A stretch of DNA of 32,054 nt. Origin: Deltaproteobacteria bacterium. Its GTDB lineage: Bacteria > Myxococcota > B64-G9. How positions within the stretch are numbered: the first letter of the stretch is position 1; each line of letters starts with the position of its first letter. Made by a program: the position numbers and the translations under genes. The notes under the pieces were generated by a model that was given only the letters and a program-made list of their open reading frames with translations, searched no databases and was not told where the DNA came from. This document shows positions 23,160 to 31,441 of this stretch, in pieces. The stretch is taken from positions 1 to 32,054 of the forward strand of contig JAUXGL010000034.1 of NCBI GenBank assembly GCA_030622135.1, written 5' to 3'.

Positions 23160-24614
23160 ATGAAGCGGTCAGGGCAGGCATTCTCGGTTGTTTTAATGCT
23201 TCTGGGATTCCTTGGGGGACTGCTGGTTTCCTCGGGCGTCCGGGCCGAGGCCCGGGTCGTGCGCATGGTGATTGGTGAGCAGAAAAGCATGTCGTTTCCG
23301 GGGATTACCAAGGTAACCGTGGGGAATCCCCGGGTGGCGGACGTCAAGATCATCGGATCGAACAGCTTCATCCTCTTTGCCACCGGCGATGGTCGCACCA
23401 CCATGATGGTCATCCGTTCGGGGCGGCCCAACATTTCGTTTAGCATCGTCGTCTCGAAGGTGGACGTGAAGTCGCTGATTCGCGAGGTCCGGGAGCTGCT
23501 CGGCGATCGCGAGGGGATCAACATCAAGCCCATCGGCGACCGCGTCATCCTCGACGGCCGGGCATTTACCTCGGAGGACTATCACCGGGTCGCGGAGATC
23601 GTGAAGCTCTACCCCCAGGTTAAGAGCTTCGTCAAGGTAAACCCCAACGCCAAGAAACTGGTGGCCAACCAGCTCAGCCTCTCCCTGCAGCAGGCCGGGC
23701 TGAAAAACGTTGAAGCCACCGTGGTGGGCACCAAGATCTTCCTGGAGGGTTCGGTGGAGTCCAAGCACGACCTCCAGAAGGCCGAGCTGATCACCAAGGC
23801 CATCGGGGAGGAGGTGGAGAACCTGCTCGCCGTGGGCATCAAGCGCATGGTGCTGGTCGAGATCGATTTCGTGGAGATCAAGAAGCAGGGTACCGACCAC
23901 ATCGGCATCAAGTGGCCGCTGGACATCGAGGGCGCGGTCAGCGGTACGCTCAACACCAAGCGCTACCTCGAAGGCCCCGGAATCAACGGCACCTCCTTCC
24001 AGGGGGTGCTCAGCGGCTCGACCAAGTTCGGTTTCGGTTTCCTCTTCCAGGACGGTTATGCCCGAGTGCTGGCCCAGCCCAAGCTGGTGTGCGCCAGCGG
24101 GGAGAAGGCCGAGTTCCTGGCCGGCGGCGAGGTGCCCATCGTCATGGTGACCGCCAATGCCATGCAGGTGGAGTACAAGAAGTTCGGCGTGATTTTAAAC
24201 ATCGCGCCCACCGCCGACCGTCACGGCAACATCCAGATGGAGGTCTTAACCGAGGTCAGCGACGTAGATCGTTCCATCGGCGTCATAGCCGCGGGGATCG
24301 ACATTCCCGGCTTCATCATCGACCGGGCCAAGACCAACGTTACGGTGCGTCACGGGCAGACCATCGTCCTGGGCAACCTGTTTCACTTCAACGAAGAGAA
24401 AGGTATCTCCAAGGTGCCCCTGCTGGGGCACATCCCCATCATCGGCGAGCTGTTCAAGTCGCGCTCTTTTCGGGAGAAGAAGTCGGAGCTATGCGTGTTT
24501 GTCACCCCCCGCATCGTCAACCCGGAGACTCCCAGGATCCTGAAGATGATCGCGGACATCAAGAACCGTTACAAGCGAGCCGAGAGCGAGGTGGGGTTCG
24601 GGATCTTCGACTGA
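23160..24614 (+). CDS. cpaC: Tad pilus secretin, CpaC/RcpA type
   Basis: A 484-residue protein. ATG 23160 is chosen because TGGAG lies 7 nt upstream and a signal peptide follows (hydrophobic 8-25, ending VRAEA); the open frame upstream overlaps cpaA. The N-terminal domain (GEQKSMSFPGITKVTVGNPR) and a BON-like domain (about 105-200) precede the secretin domain (about 240-460), with VPIVMVTANAMQVEYKKFGV, then VPLLGHIPIIGELFKSRSF and VFVTPRIV near the end. It forms the outer-membrane pore of the Tad pilus. It sits between prepilin peptidase and ATPase genes. CpaB, usually encoded next to CpaC, is absent. Confidence 0.93.
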   Translation: MKRSGQAFSVVLMLLGFLGGLLVSSGVRAEARVVRMVIGEQKSMSFPGITKVTVGNPRVADVKIIGSNSFILFATGDGRTTMMVIRSGRPNISFSIVVSKVDVKSLIREVRELLGDREGINIKPIGDRVILDGRAFTSEDYHRVAEIVKLYPQVKSFVKVNPNAKKLVANQLSLSLQQAGLKNVEATVVGTKIFLEGSVESKHDLQKAELITKAIGEEVENLLAVGIKRMVLVEIDFVEIKKQGTDHIGIKWPLDIEGAVSGTLNTKRYLEGPGINGTSFQGVLSGSTKFGFGFLFQDGYARVLAQPKLVCASGEKAEFLAGGEVPIVMVTANAMQVEYKKFGVILNIAPTADRHGNIQMEVLTEVSDVDRSIGVIAAGIDIPGFIIDRAKTNVTVRHGQTIVLGNLFHFNEEKGISKVPLLGHIPIIGELFKSRSFREKKSELCVFVTPRIVNPETPRILKMIADIKNRYKRAESEVGFGIFD

Positions 24615-24624
24615 GGGTAAACCC

Positions 24625-26442
24625 ATGCTCAGCATTACCATTTCCGAGAAGGGCGGGGCTTCCAAGCGCCGCGATTATCAGAAGGACGAGATCTCCATCG
24701 GGCGCGTTCAGGGCAACGACATCATCCTGTCCCGCGGGAACGTATCCAAGAAGCACGCTCGTATCGTACAGCGGGACGAAAAGATGGTGGTGCTGGATCT
24801 GAAGAGCACCAACGGAACCTACGTCAACGGCAAGCGCATCACCTCTCCCCGGGTCGTGCGCAACACCGACAAGATCCAGGTGGGTGATTTCGTCATCCAG
24901 CTCGCCGAAGCCGCTGAAAAGAAGAAAGAGTTGCTGGCCAAGAAGAGTCGCAAGCCCGCCGATTGCGGCGTCAAGCAGCGCCTGGACGCCGAGGAGGAGC
25001 CCGAGCTTCTCGGTAAATTCGAGGAGTTCGAGGAAGAAACCGCGTCCACCTCGGTGGGCGAGGAGGAAGGGCAAGCTTCCGCGAAAGCTTCCCGGCCCAA
25101 GGCTGAATCCTCAGCGGAGCCCCAGCCGCCCCGGCAACCCAGGAAGAAAAAAGCGGATCCGCGTGTGGAGCAGTACTCGGCGCTCCAGCGGGATGTGCAC
25201 GGCCGCCTGATCGAGTACCTGGACCTGCGGCGCTTGGATATCGATCAGCTGGACGACGAAGATCTCTGGGACCAAACCGAGCGCGCGGTTAGAAACATCA
25301 CCACGCAGATGGAGCAGGATGACGAGATTGTCGAATGGGTGGACATCGAGTTGCTGGTCAAGGACGTGCTCAACGAGGCCCTGGGCCTGGGGCCCTTGGA
25401 AGATTTCCTGGCGGATCCGACTATCAGCGAGGTGATGGTTAACCACTCCCAGCAGATCTACATCGAGCGGGACGGGCGGTTGACTCTTTCCGACAAGACC
25501 TTCTCTTCGGACAACGCCGTGATGGGGGTGATCGAGCGGATCGTGGCACCCATCGGGCGGCGCATCGACGAGAGCGTTCCCATGGTGGATGCCCGGCTCA
25601 AGGACGGCTCCCGGGTGAACGCCATCATCCCGCCGCTGGCCATCAAGGGGCCTTGCATCACCATCCGGAAGTTTAAGCAGGAGGTCATGAGCGTCAAGGA
25701 CCTGGTTGGCTTCGGGACCTTGACGCAGGGCATGTCCGAGTTCATGGAGATGTGCGTAAAGGCGCGCATGAACTGCATCGTTTCCGGGGGTACCGGTTCG
25801 GGGAAGACCACCACGCTGAACTGCCTGTCCGCCTTCATTCCCGATGGCGAGCGCATCGTCACCGTGGAAGACGCCGCCGAGCTCCAGCTTCACCAGGAAC
25901 ACTTGGTGTCACTGGAGTCGCGGCCTCCCAACATCGAGGGGACCGGGCAGATCAGCATCCGCGACCTGGTGCGCAACTGCCTGCGTATGCGCCCCGATCG
26001 CATCATCGTGGGCGAGTGCCGCGGCGGCGAGGCTTTGGATATGCTCCAGGCCATGAACACCGGCCACGACGGCTCGATGACTACCGTGCACGCCAACACG
26101 CCCCGGGATTCGCTGGCTCGCCTGGAAACCATGGTGCTCATGTCCGGGATGGATCTGCCCATACGGGCCATCCGCGAGCAGATCTCCTCGGCGGTCAACA
26201 TCATCGTTCAGCAGTCCCGCTTCAGCGACGGCTCGCGCCGGATAACCGCCATCTCCGAGGTCACCGGCATGGAGACTGAAATCATCACCCTCCAGGATAT
26301 CTTTTACTTCAAGCAGGAGGGTTTCGACGAAGACGGCCGGGTCAAGGGCCGTTTCGTGTCCTCGGGCTTCATTCCCAAGTTCTACGACGATCTGCAGAAG
26401 CGCGGACTCCCGGTCAACATGAACATCTTCCAGGATTTGTGA
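24625..26442 (+). CDS. cpaF: FHA-domain/CpaF fusion ATPase of the Tad pilus
   Basis: A 605-residue protein starting 10 bp after the secretin gene. Residues 1-93 form an FHA phosphothreonine-binding domain ([29 protein letters not shown]). A charged Glu/Lys/Pro-rich linker (about 95-180) joins it to a complete CpaF/TadA ATPase: Walker [11 protein letters not shown] (387-396), [20 protein letters not shown] around the Walker B region, and [20 protein letters not shown]. The enzyme is a cytoplasmic hexamer that powers pilus assembly. The FHA domain is an addition to the usual CpaF, suggesting control by Ser/Thr phosphorylation. FHA-bearing CpaF proteins are known from myxobacterial-type genomes. 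Confidence 0.93.
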   Translation: MLSITISEKGGASKRRDYQKDEISIGRVQGNDIILSRGNVSKKHARIVQRDEKMVVLDLKSTNGTYVNGKRITSPRVVRNTDKIQVGDFVIQLAEAAEKKKELLAKKSRKPADCGVKQRLDAEEEPELLGKFEEFEEETASTSVGEEEGQASAKASRPKAESSAEPQPPRQPRKKKADPRVEQYSALQRDVHGRLIEYLDLRRLDIDQLDDEDLWDQTERAVRNITTQMEQDDEIVEWVDIELLVKDVLNEALGLGPLEDFLADPTISEVMVNHSQQIYIERDGRLTLSDKTFSSDNAVMGVIERIVAPIGRRIDESVPMVDARLKDGSRVNAIIPPLAIKGPCITIRKFKQEVMSVKDLVGFGTLTQGMSEFMEMCVKARMNCIVSGGTGSGKTTTLNCLSAFIPDGERIVTVEDAAELQLHQEHLVSLESRPPNIEGTGQISIRDLVRNCLRMRPDRIIVGECRGGEALDMLQAMNTGHDGSMTTVHANTPRDSLARLETMVLMSGMDLPIRAIREQISSAVNIIVQQSRFSDGSRRITAISEVTGMETEIITLQDIFYFKQEGFDEDGRVKGRFVSSGFIPKFYDDLQKRGLPVNMNIFQDL

Positions 26443-26471
26443 GTCGTCTAATCATCTTAGGGTAGTGTGCC

Positions 26472-28433
26472 ATGGCAATAATCCTCATGACCGACCCCAG
26501 CGGTCGGGAGAGAGAGTGCGAAGTCGGCCCCCAGCCCCAGGTCTTCGGGCAGGGTGAGGACAGCGATGTGGTCCTGGGCTCCCGTAGCGTCACCCGGCAT
26601 CACTTTAAGATGTGGGCTGAGGACGGGAAGATCATGGTGGAGGATCTGACCGGCGGGCAGGGTATCCGCATCAGCGGTGAGGCCGTCTCCGGAGTATTCG
26701 AGCTTACCCCCGGCGCGCGAATGGAGGCCGGCGTTTTTATCTTCTCCGTATTCGGCGCCACGCTGGATACAAAAGCGGAAGCGGAGATGTTCGAAGAGGC
26801 TCCTCCCCGGCCCTATCTTCGGGGGACCCAGGGGCCTACCCGGGGAGTGGAGATCGATCTCGAGGACGGCGAGTGCGGTGTAGGTCGGGATCCCTCTTTG
26901 TACCTGGTGATCGACGACCCTTCCATGTCGCGCTTGCATGCGCGCATGATCGTGCGCGGAGGCCGCACCAACCTGGTCGACATGCGTAGCTCCAACGGAA
27001 CCTTCGTAAATAATAAGCGGATCGACTCGGCCGAGCTCAGCAGCGGGGACGTGGTTCGTTTCGGGAACATGGAGTTCAAGTACGTGCACGGTGAGGCTGT
27101 GTCCAAGGGAGCGCAGGCGCTCGGACGCAAACGGATGATGCTAGTGGCCGCGGGCTCGGTGGTGGGGATTTTTCTCCTCATTGTCATCGGCGCAAAGATG
27201 TATGGCGGAGGAGGAGAGCCGGGCCCGGTTGTCGCTGTGGACTCGGAGGACAAGATCCCCTTGGAAGTTCAGGTGGGTCAGCACTTGCGGGCGGCGCAGA
27301 CCATCATGGAACTGGACGATGTGGACTGGAAACAGGCGGAGGCGAAGGTCCAGGCGGCGCTGGATTTGCACCCCATATCCGCCGATGCGCGGCGGATGAA
27401 GAAGAAGATCGGGGACGAGCAAGCCAACCAGAGTATCTACGACGATGCCCGGGTGAATTACGATCTCAGCAGGTGGTCGGAAGCCCTGGAGTTGATGCGC
27501 AAGATTCCAAAGGACTCGGTTTACCACAAGCGGGTCAAGTACAAGATCGCAGAAATCGAAAAGAGACTCCGCAACTATCATCTCACCGAGGGAAAGAGCT
27601 ACTACACGGCCCAGCAGTTTAGGAAATCCTACAAACACTTCCTCGCGTACATGGGACTGAATCCTTGCGACCAGAAGGTATACGAGAAGTGGGTTCAGGC
27701 TGCCGAGTCCAAGATGCGCAGGTTCAAGCACTACGGTTACAAGTTCGCCCCGTACGTCTTCGATTGTCCCGAAGACAAGCCGGCCGGGTTAGCCGAAGCG
27801 GGCCGGGTCGATCTGGACCCCGGGGAGGTCATGCGGTCTCGGTACCCCTCGACCGACATCTACAAGGCCATGATGTTCTATTACCGGGGCAAGGCGCAGA
27901 TGGCCATCCAGTCGGTCCGCCGCCTCAAGGCGCTGTCCGACAAGCCCGAGATTGTCGAGAAGGCCAAAGAGCTCGAGCGCTACCTGATGATCATCGACGG
28001 CAAGTACAATGAAGGCGTCTCCCTGTTGTTGCGGGGTGAGCTCGCAGACGCCCGGGAGGACTTCCACATCGCCCTCGATAGTGATGCCAAGATCGTTCCC
28101 AAGAGCATCCGCAGTTACTACCGCGAGGAGATCGGCAAGCAACTGGCCGGCAAGCTCTACAAGGAGGGTCTGGAGAGGTTTGCCCGCAAGCGGCTGAGGG
28201 AAGCCTTCGAGCACTGGCAGGAGTGCCTGAAAATTCACCCCGACGGCACCGATTGTATGCGCGGGCTGAACGAGTTGGAGCGGGAAGCCGAAGGGATACT
28301 CAATGAGGCCAAGATTCTGGAGAGCCGCGGCGACAAGCGCGCGTCCGATCTCTGGAAAACGGTTCTAACTATCACCCGCCCCGAGAGTTTTTCCTACCGG
28401 CGGGCGCAGTTTAAGCTGAAGGGATCCGAATAG
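26472..28433 (+). CDS. Tandem FHA, transmembrane, TPR-like protein
   Basis: A 653-residue protein 29 bp downstream of cpaF. FHA domain 1 (about 1-95) has a weakened consensus (GQGEDSDVVL, SVTRHHFKM). FHA domain 2 (about 120-205) is canonical (GRDPSLYLVIDDPSMSRLHA, SSNGTFVNNK). One transmembrane helix (about 222-242) precedes a long helical, TPR-like region (about 260-653) that would be periplasmic. The order suggests that cytoplasmic phospho-recognition is linked to a periplasmic scaffold next to the secretin. That pilus role is inferred from gene order. Two GC-rich hairpins follow the gene. Confidence 0.82.
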   Translation: MAIILMTDPSGRERECEVGPQPQVFGQGEDSDVVLGSRSVTRHHFKMWAEDGKIMVEDLTGGQGIRISGEAVSGVFELTPGARMEAGVFIFSVFGATLDTKAEAEMFEEAPPRPYLRGTQGPTRGVEIDLEDGECGVGRDPSLYLVIDDPSMSRLHARMIVRGGRTNLVDMRSSNGTFVNNKRIDSAELSSGDVVRFGNMEFKYVHGEAVSKGAQALGRKRMMLVAAGSVVGIFLLIVIGAKMYGGGGEPGPVVAVDSEDKIPLEVQVGQHLRAAQTIMELDDVDWKQAEAKVQAALDLHPISADARRMKKKIGDEQANQSIYDDARVNYDLSRWSEALELMRKIPKDSVYHKRVKYKIAEIEKRLRNYHLTEGKSYYTAQQFRKSYKHFLAYMGLNPCDQKVYEKWVQAAESKMRRFKHYGYKFAPYVFDCPEDKPAGLAEAGRVDLDPGEVMRSRYPSTDIYKAMMFYYRGKAQMAIQSVRRLKALSDKPEIVEKAKELERYLMIIDGKYNEGVSLLLRGELADAREDFHIALDSDAKIVPKSIRSYYREEIGKQLAGKLYKEGLERFARKRLREAFEHWQECLKIHPDGTDCMRGLNELEREAEGILNEAKILESRGDKRASDLWKTVLTITRPESFSYRRAQFKLKGSE

Positions 28434-28444
28434 ACCTAACCCCC

Positions 28445-28479
28445 CGGTCCCCCCTTCCCGACACGGGAAGGGGGGACCG
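28445..28479. terminator. Strong GC hairpin, candidate terminator
   Basis: 16-bp perfect arms (28445-28460 and 28464-28479) with a 3-nt loop aca, between convergent genes. No T-run follows, but the stem is very stable. Confidence 0.5.
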
Positions 28480-28503
28480 TTCTAACCGGCGTCTTTGGTA
28501 ATA

Positions 28504-28528
28504 CCCCCTCTCCGTGTCGGAGAGGGGG
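28504..28528. repeat. Second GC hairpin, similar in form to the first
   Basis: ccccctctccg-tgt-cggagaggggg, 11-bp arms and a 3-nt loop, 24 bp after the first hairpin. Such palindromes often occur as repeated intergenic (REP-like) sequences in environmental genomes; it may also terminate mlaC transcripts. Confidence 0.55.
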
Positions 28529-28568
28529 GTAGCGTAGCTGCTTGCGTATATTGAGTTGGGGGGAGAGG

Positions 28569-29228
28569 TTACAGCTTGGGCTTGGTCCCCGGCTTTACCT
28601 TGCCGGACCGGATTTCGTCGAGCTTCTTCTGCATGGCTTCGATCAGGGCCGGGTAGGATTCTTTCTTGATCTTGCGGTTGAACTCGCCCCGGTAGTGGTG
28701 AACCAGGGAGAGGTCGCCGAATTCCACGTCGTAGATCATCCACTCCTTGGTTTTCAGATAGAGGTGAAAGGTCAGGTCTTCCGAGACGGTCTTGCCCTTC
28801 TGGTTTTTCGCGGAGGCCACGGCCATCACCGCGGCGCTGGCACCGTTCTCGTCGATTTCCTCCTCCTCGTACTCCATGGTGAACTTGATGTTATCGGAAA
28901 TCGATTGGGTGTAAGCCTCCTCGATCAGGTCGCGAAGCAGCCGGGTGAACTCGGTTTGTTCCTCTGCCGAACGGTTTTTCCAGTGGGGACCCAGGGAGCG
29001 CTTGGACAGCTCGTGGTAGTCTAAGAACTTGTCCACGATTTTCTTCAGCCTGGTTTTCTGTGCTTTCGCCGCCTTGGAACCCTGCTTGACCTTCTGCTTC
29101 AATATGGACCGGACCTGTTCGGTGGCATCCTGAATGACTTGCTGCGGGGGCGGGGCCGCCTGCAGGCCGAGGGGAATGCACAGGGCCAGAACGAGAACGG
29201 CAGTCTTGTGGGCTTTATTCGTTTTCAT
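28569..29228 (-). CDS. mlaC: MlaC/Ttg2D-family periplasmic lipid-binding protein
   Basis: A 219-residue protein; ATG 29228 follows a GAGG site. A signal peptide (about 1-24, ending LQAAP) precedes the MlaC fold: helices around VDKFLDYHELSKRSLGPHW and FTRLLRDLIEEAY, then strands around SEDLTFHLYLKTKEWMIYDV and a C-terminal helix (FNRKIKKESYPALIEAM). MlaC shuttles phospholipids between the outer membrane and the MlaFEDB complex. No mlaD, E, F or A gene is adjacent; instead it follows a TolC-like gene by 87 bp on the same strand. It could serve another lipid or hydrophobic substrate. Confidence 0.88.
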   Translation of the reverse strand: MKTNKAHKTAVLVLALCIPLGLQAAPPPQQVIQDATEQVRSILKQKVKQGSKAAKAQKTRLKKIVDKFLDYHELSKRSLGPHWKNRSAEEQTEFTRLLRDLIEEAYTQSISDNIKFTMEYEEEEIDENGASAAVMAVASAKNQKGKTVSEDLTFHLYLKTKEWMIYDVEFGDLSLVHHYRGEFNRKIKKESYPALIEAMQKKLDEIRSGKVKPGTKPKL

Positions 29229-29274
29229 CTTGATTTACCTCAATAGTTGGACGTGCCCGGCCTAATTCGATTCA

Positions 29275-29289
29275 CTCGCCTTCGGCGAG
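29275..29289 (-). promoter_or_regulatory. Short hairpin between tolC-like gene and mlaC
   Basis: ctcgcc-gaa-ggcgag (minus strand), 6-bp arms and a 3-nt loop, in the 87-bp intercistronic gap. It may be a weak attenuator or an mRNA-processing or stability element; no T-tract follows. Confidence 0.3.
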
Positions 29290-29315
29290 CTTCATTGTTG
29301 ATCTTGAGCACATAC

Positions 29316-30692
29316 TCATGGGACTGCCAGGCTCTCGCCGACGGCGGCTTTGAGCCGGTCGTGGGCGACCAAGGTGTCGTGGTGGGCCTTGAAGAGCTCC
29401 ATGCGTGCCTGGGCGTATGCCGCCAGCGAGTCGAGCAGGTCCTTGGTGCTGGAGAGGCCCACGCCATAGCTCATGAAGTTCGCCCGCATCCAGGCCTTGG
29501 CCGCCCGGCGGCCTTTCTTCAGCACCTTCAGGTTTTCCTTGGCCGACCGGAGAGTCTCCAGGCGCTTCTTGATCTCCAGGCCCACCGCCTCGACCGCCTG
29601 GTTTTTCTGCGCCCGGATCCTTCTCAGGTTAGCCCGGGCTTCGTCCAGCCTGGCCATCTTCTGGGGAATGTCCAGGGTGACGCGCATTCCCAGGGTCAGC
29701 CCGTGATCGTAGTAGGTGTACCCGCGGTTGAGCAGCGAGTTTTCGATGAAGTCGTGGGCCGGAGAGTAGGAGCCCTTCACGTAGCCTGAGATAAAGAAGT
29801 CGGGGTAGAAGCTGGCCTGGTGGATTTCCACCGCCGCCGCCGTCGCGTCCACGGCCGCGTTGAGCTGCTTGAGCTCCGGCCGCAGCTTTCTGGCCTGGCC
29901 CAGGTACGAGCGCTGGCGCTCGTCCTGGGGATCGAGCTCGATCGCCGGCGCCTTCAGATCCGTCTCCTTGAGCTTCTTGTTCGATCCCAGCCCTTCGATG
30001 CCGGTGAGGAAACGCAGCGCCTCGATCACGACCTTCTGCCCCGAGCGAGCTTGGACCAGCATGGACTTTACCTGGGCTGTGTAGTAGCGGAGCTTGAACA
30101 GATCCCGATCGGTCACGTCCTCGTTGAGCTCGTCCAGCATCTTGGTGATTTTCTTCTCCGCCTTCTTGAGCTGGCCTTCTCCGTCTTCCAGGATCTCCAC
30201 CGAGGCACCGGCCAGGAGCCAGCCGTAGTACGCTCGCCGGACCTCCAGGGCCACATCCTGCCGGGCCTTTTCGATGCCCGCCTCGCCGGCGTCCACTCCG
30301 GCCAACGCCGCGTTCTTGGCCTCGGAGATCTTACCGAAGGTGTAAATGGGCAGCATGGCCTCCAGCCGGCCGCCGACCGCGAAGCTCACGCCGGCGCTCA
30401 GGTCGCCATAGCTGTACGCGGAGGGGTTCTTCAGGCGGACGCAGTTGGGATCGTTGGGGCAGTCCAACTCCCTGCGGCCCACCGGCCCGCCGAAGAGCAC
30501 GTCCAGCTTGGCGACGGGAAACCACAGCCACCGGGCCTGGTCGTACTTCGCCCGGTAGACGTCCAACTGGGCGTTTGCCGCCAGCACTCGCCCATCGCGT
30601 TCCAGGGCCGCCTTGAGCAGATCTTCCAGGGTCAGTTCGGCGGGCGCCGAACCCGCCGGTGCCAAAAACACCATGTAGAAGAACCAACGCAT
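29316..30692 (-). CDS. TolC-family outer-membrane efflux channel protein
   Basis: A 458-residue protein. ATG 30692 is preferred to the upstream in-frame TTG (30731) because it begins the signal peptide (MRWFFYMVFLAPAGSAPA). The mature part has the repeated OEP layout: LTLEDLLKAALERDGRVLAA at the N-terminus, long coiled-coil helices (EAGIEKARQDVALEVRRAYY; ARMELFKAHHDTLVAHDRLK) and an internal duplication, with short barrel strands between. Such trimers form an outer-membrane/periplasm tunnel for efflux pumps or type I secretion. No pump genes are adjacent; the next gene is mlaC. The mid-region contains RELDCPNDPNCVRLKNPS, an unusual two-Cys loop. Confidence 0.85.
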   Translation of the reverse strand: MRWFFYMVFLAPAGSAPAELTLEDLLKAALERDGRVLAANAQLDVYRAKYDQARWLWFPVAKLDVLFGGPVGRRELDCPNDPNCVRLKNPSAYSYGDLSAGVSFAVGGRLEAMLPIYTFGKISEAKNAALAGVDAGEAGIEKARQDVALEVRRAYYGWLLAGASVEILEDGEGQLKKAEKKITKMLDELNEDVTDRDLFKLRYYTAQVKSMLVQARSGQKVVIEALRFLTGIEGLGSNKKLKETDLKAPAIELDPQDERQRSYLGQARKLRPELKQLNAAVDATAAAVEIHQASFYPDFFISGYVKGSYSPAHDFIENSLLNRGYTYYDHGLTLGMRVTLDIPQKMARLDEARANLRRIRAQKNQAVEAVGLEIKKRLETLRSAKENLKVLKKGRRAAKAWMRANFMSYGVGLSSTKDLLDSLAAYAQARMELFKAHHDTLVAHDRLKAAVGESLAVP

Positions 30693-30702
30693 ACGCGCCT
30701 TG

Positions 30703-30731
30703 AGCCTAGTTTCCCGGTCAGTTTGTGTCAA
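30703..30731 (-). promoter_or_regulatory. Possible promoter of the tolC-like/mlaC operon
   Basis: On the minus strand TTGACA (30726-30731), a 17-bp spacer and TAGGCT (30703-30708). A start near 30696 would leave only about 4 nt before the ATG at 30692. Confidence 0.4.
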
Positions 30732-30743
30732 GAACAGCCCAGT

Positions 30744-30774
30744 TTGACTGTGTATTCCAAAACCCTATTATAAT
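30744..30774 (+). promoter_or_regulatory. Sigma70-like promoter of nth
   Basis: TTGACT (30744-30749) is followed by TATTAT (30766-30771, 16-bp spacer), which overlaps a perfect TATAAT (30769-30774, 19-bp spacer). Either places transcription start at about 30778-30781, at or just before the ATG at 30782. The earlier ATG (30773) lies inside the -10 box. Confidence 0.5.
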
Positions 30775-30781
30775 GGGGATG

Positions 30782-31441
30782 ATGTCGCCGAGTCCCGCAT
30801 CCAGAAAAGCCGTCCGGGTTCTTACGCAGCTCTCCGAGCACCAGGGCAAGACCATGTTGGCGCGCATAGGCCGCGGGCGGCCCTTCCGCACCCTGGTGGC
30901 CACCATCCTCTCCGCCCGCGTGCGCGACCAGGTAACCGAAACGGTGGTTCCCGAGGTGATGCGCCGTTGGCCAAACGCTAAATCTCTGGCCCGGGCCCGG
31001 CCGAAGACGGTCGAGAAAGTAATCCGAAAGATAGGCCTGTACCGCATCAAGAGCCGGCGGTTGGTGGAGGTGGCCGGGATCCTGGTCCGCGATCACCAAG
31101 GCCGGGTCCCAGACGATCTGGACGAGTTGGTAAAGCTCCCCGGCGTGGGTCGCAAGACCGCCGGGTGCGTGGTTGTATACGCCTTCGGCGGCATCGCGCT
31201 GCCGGTGGACACCCATGTCCACCGCATCTCCAACCGCCTGGGCTGGGTGAAAACCAAGAACCCCAAAGCCACCGAAACGGCGCTCTACCAGGTCATCCCC
31301 AAGAAATGGTGGTCCCGGGTCAACGATCTCCTGGTCAACCACGGCAAGACTGTCTGTAAACCCCAAAACCCCCAATGCAGCCATTGCCCCGTAGCCCGCG
31401 ACTGCCCGTCGCGAAAAGCAGGAAAGGCAGGAAAGGAATGA
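30782..31441 (+). CDS. nth: Endonuclease III (DNA glycosylase/AP lyase)
   Basis: A 219-residue protein from ATG 30782; ATGs at 30773 and 30779 overlap or touch the promoter. The helix-hairpin-helix LPGVGRKTAGCVV holds the catalytic Lys, and VDTHVHRISNRLG holds the catalytic Asp. The C-terminal iron-sulfur loop has perfect C-x6-C-x2-C-x5-C spacing (CKPQNPQCSHCPVARDC). It removes oxidised pyrimidines in base-excision repair. The N-terminal part (ATILSARVRDQVTETVVPEV) has SARVRD where E. coli-type enzymes have SAQATD, a pattern known from archaeal and deep-branching Nth relatives. The stop codon overlaps the next start (ATGA). Confidence 0.93.
   Translation: MSPSPASRKAVRVLTQLSEHQGKTMLARIGRGRPFRTLVATILSARVRDQVTETVVPEVMRRWPNAKSLARARPKTVEKVIRKIGLYRIKSRRLVEVAGILVRDHQGRVPDDLDELVKLPGVGRKTAGCVVVYAFGGIALPVDTHVHRISNRLGWVKTKNPKATETALYQVIPKKWWSRVNDLLVNHGKTVCKPQNPQCSHCPVARDCPSRKAGKAGKE

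Noticed and set aside
24625-26442. Type II secretion or type IV pilus ATPase rather than CpaF
   Set aside because: The flp, cpaA and cpaC neighbours and the CpaF-type [16 protein letters not shown] motif without a Cys4 zinc module fit the Tad family.
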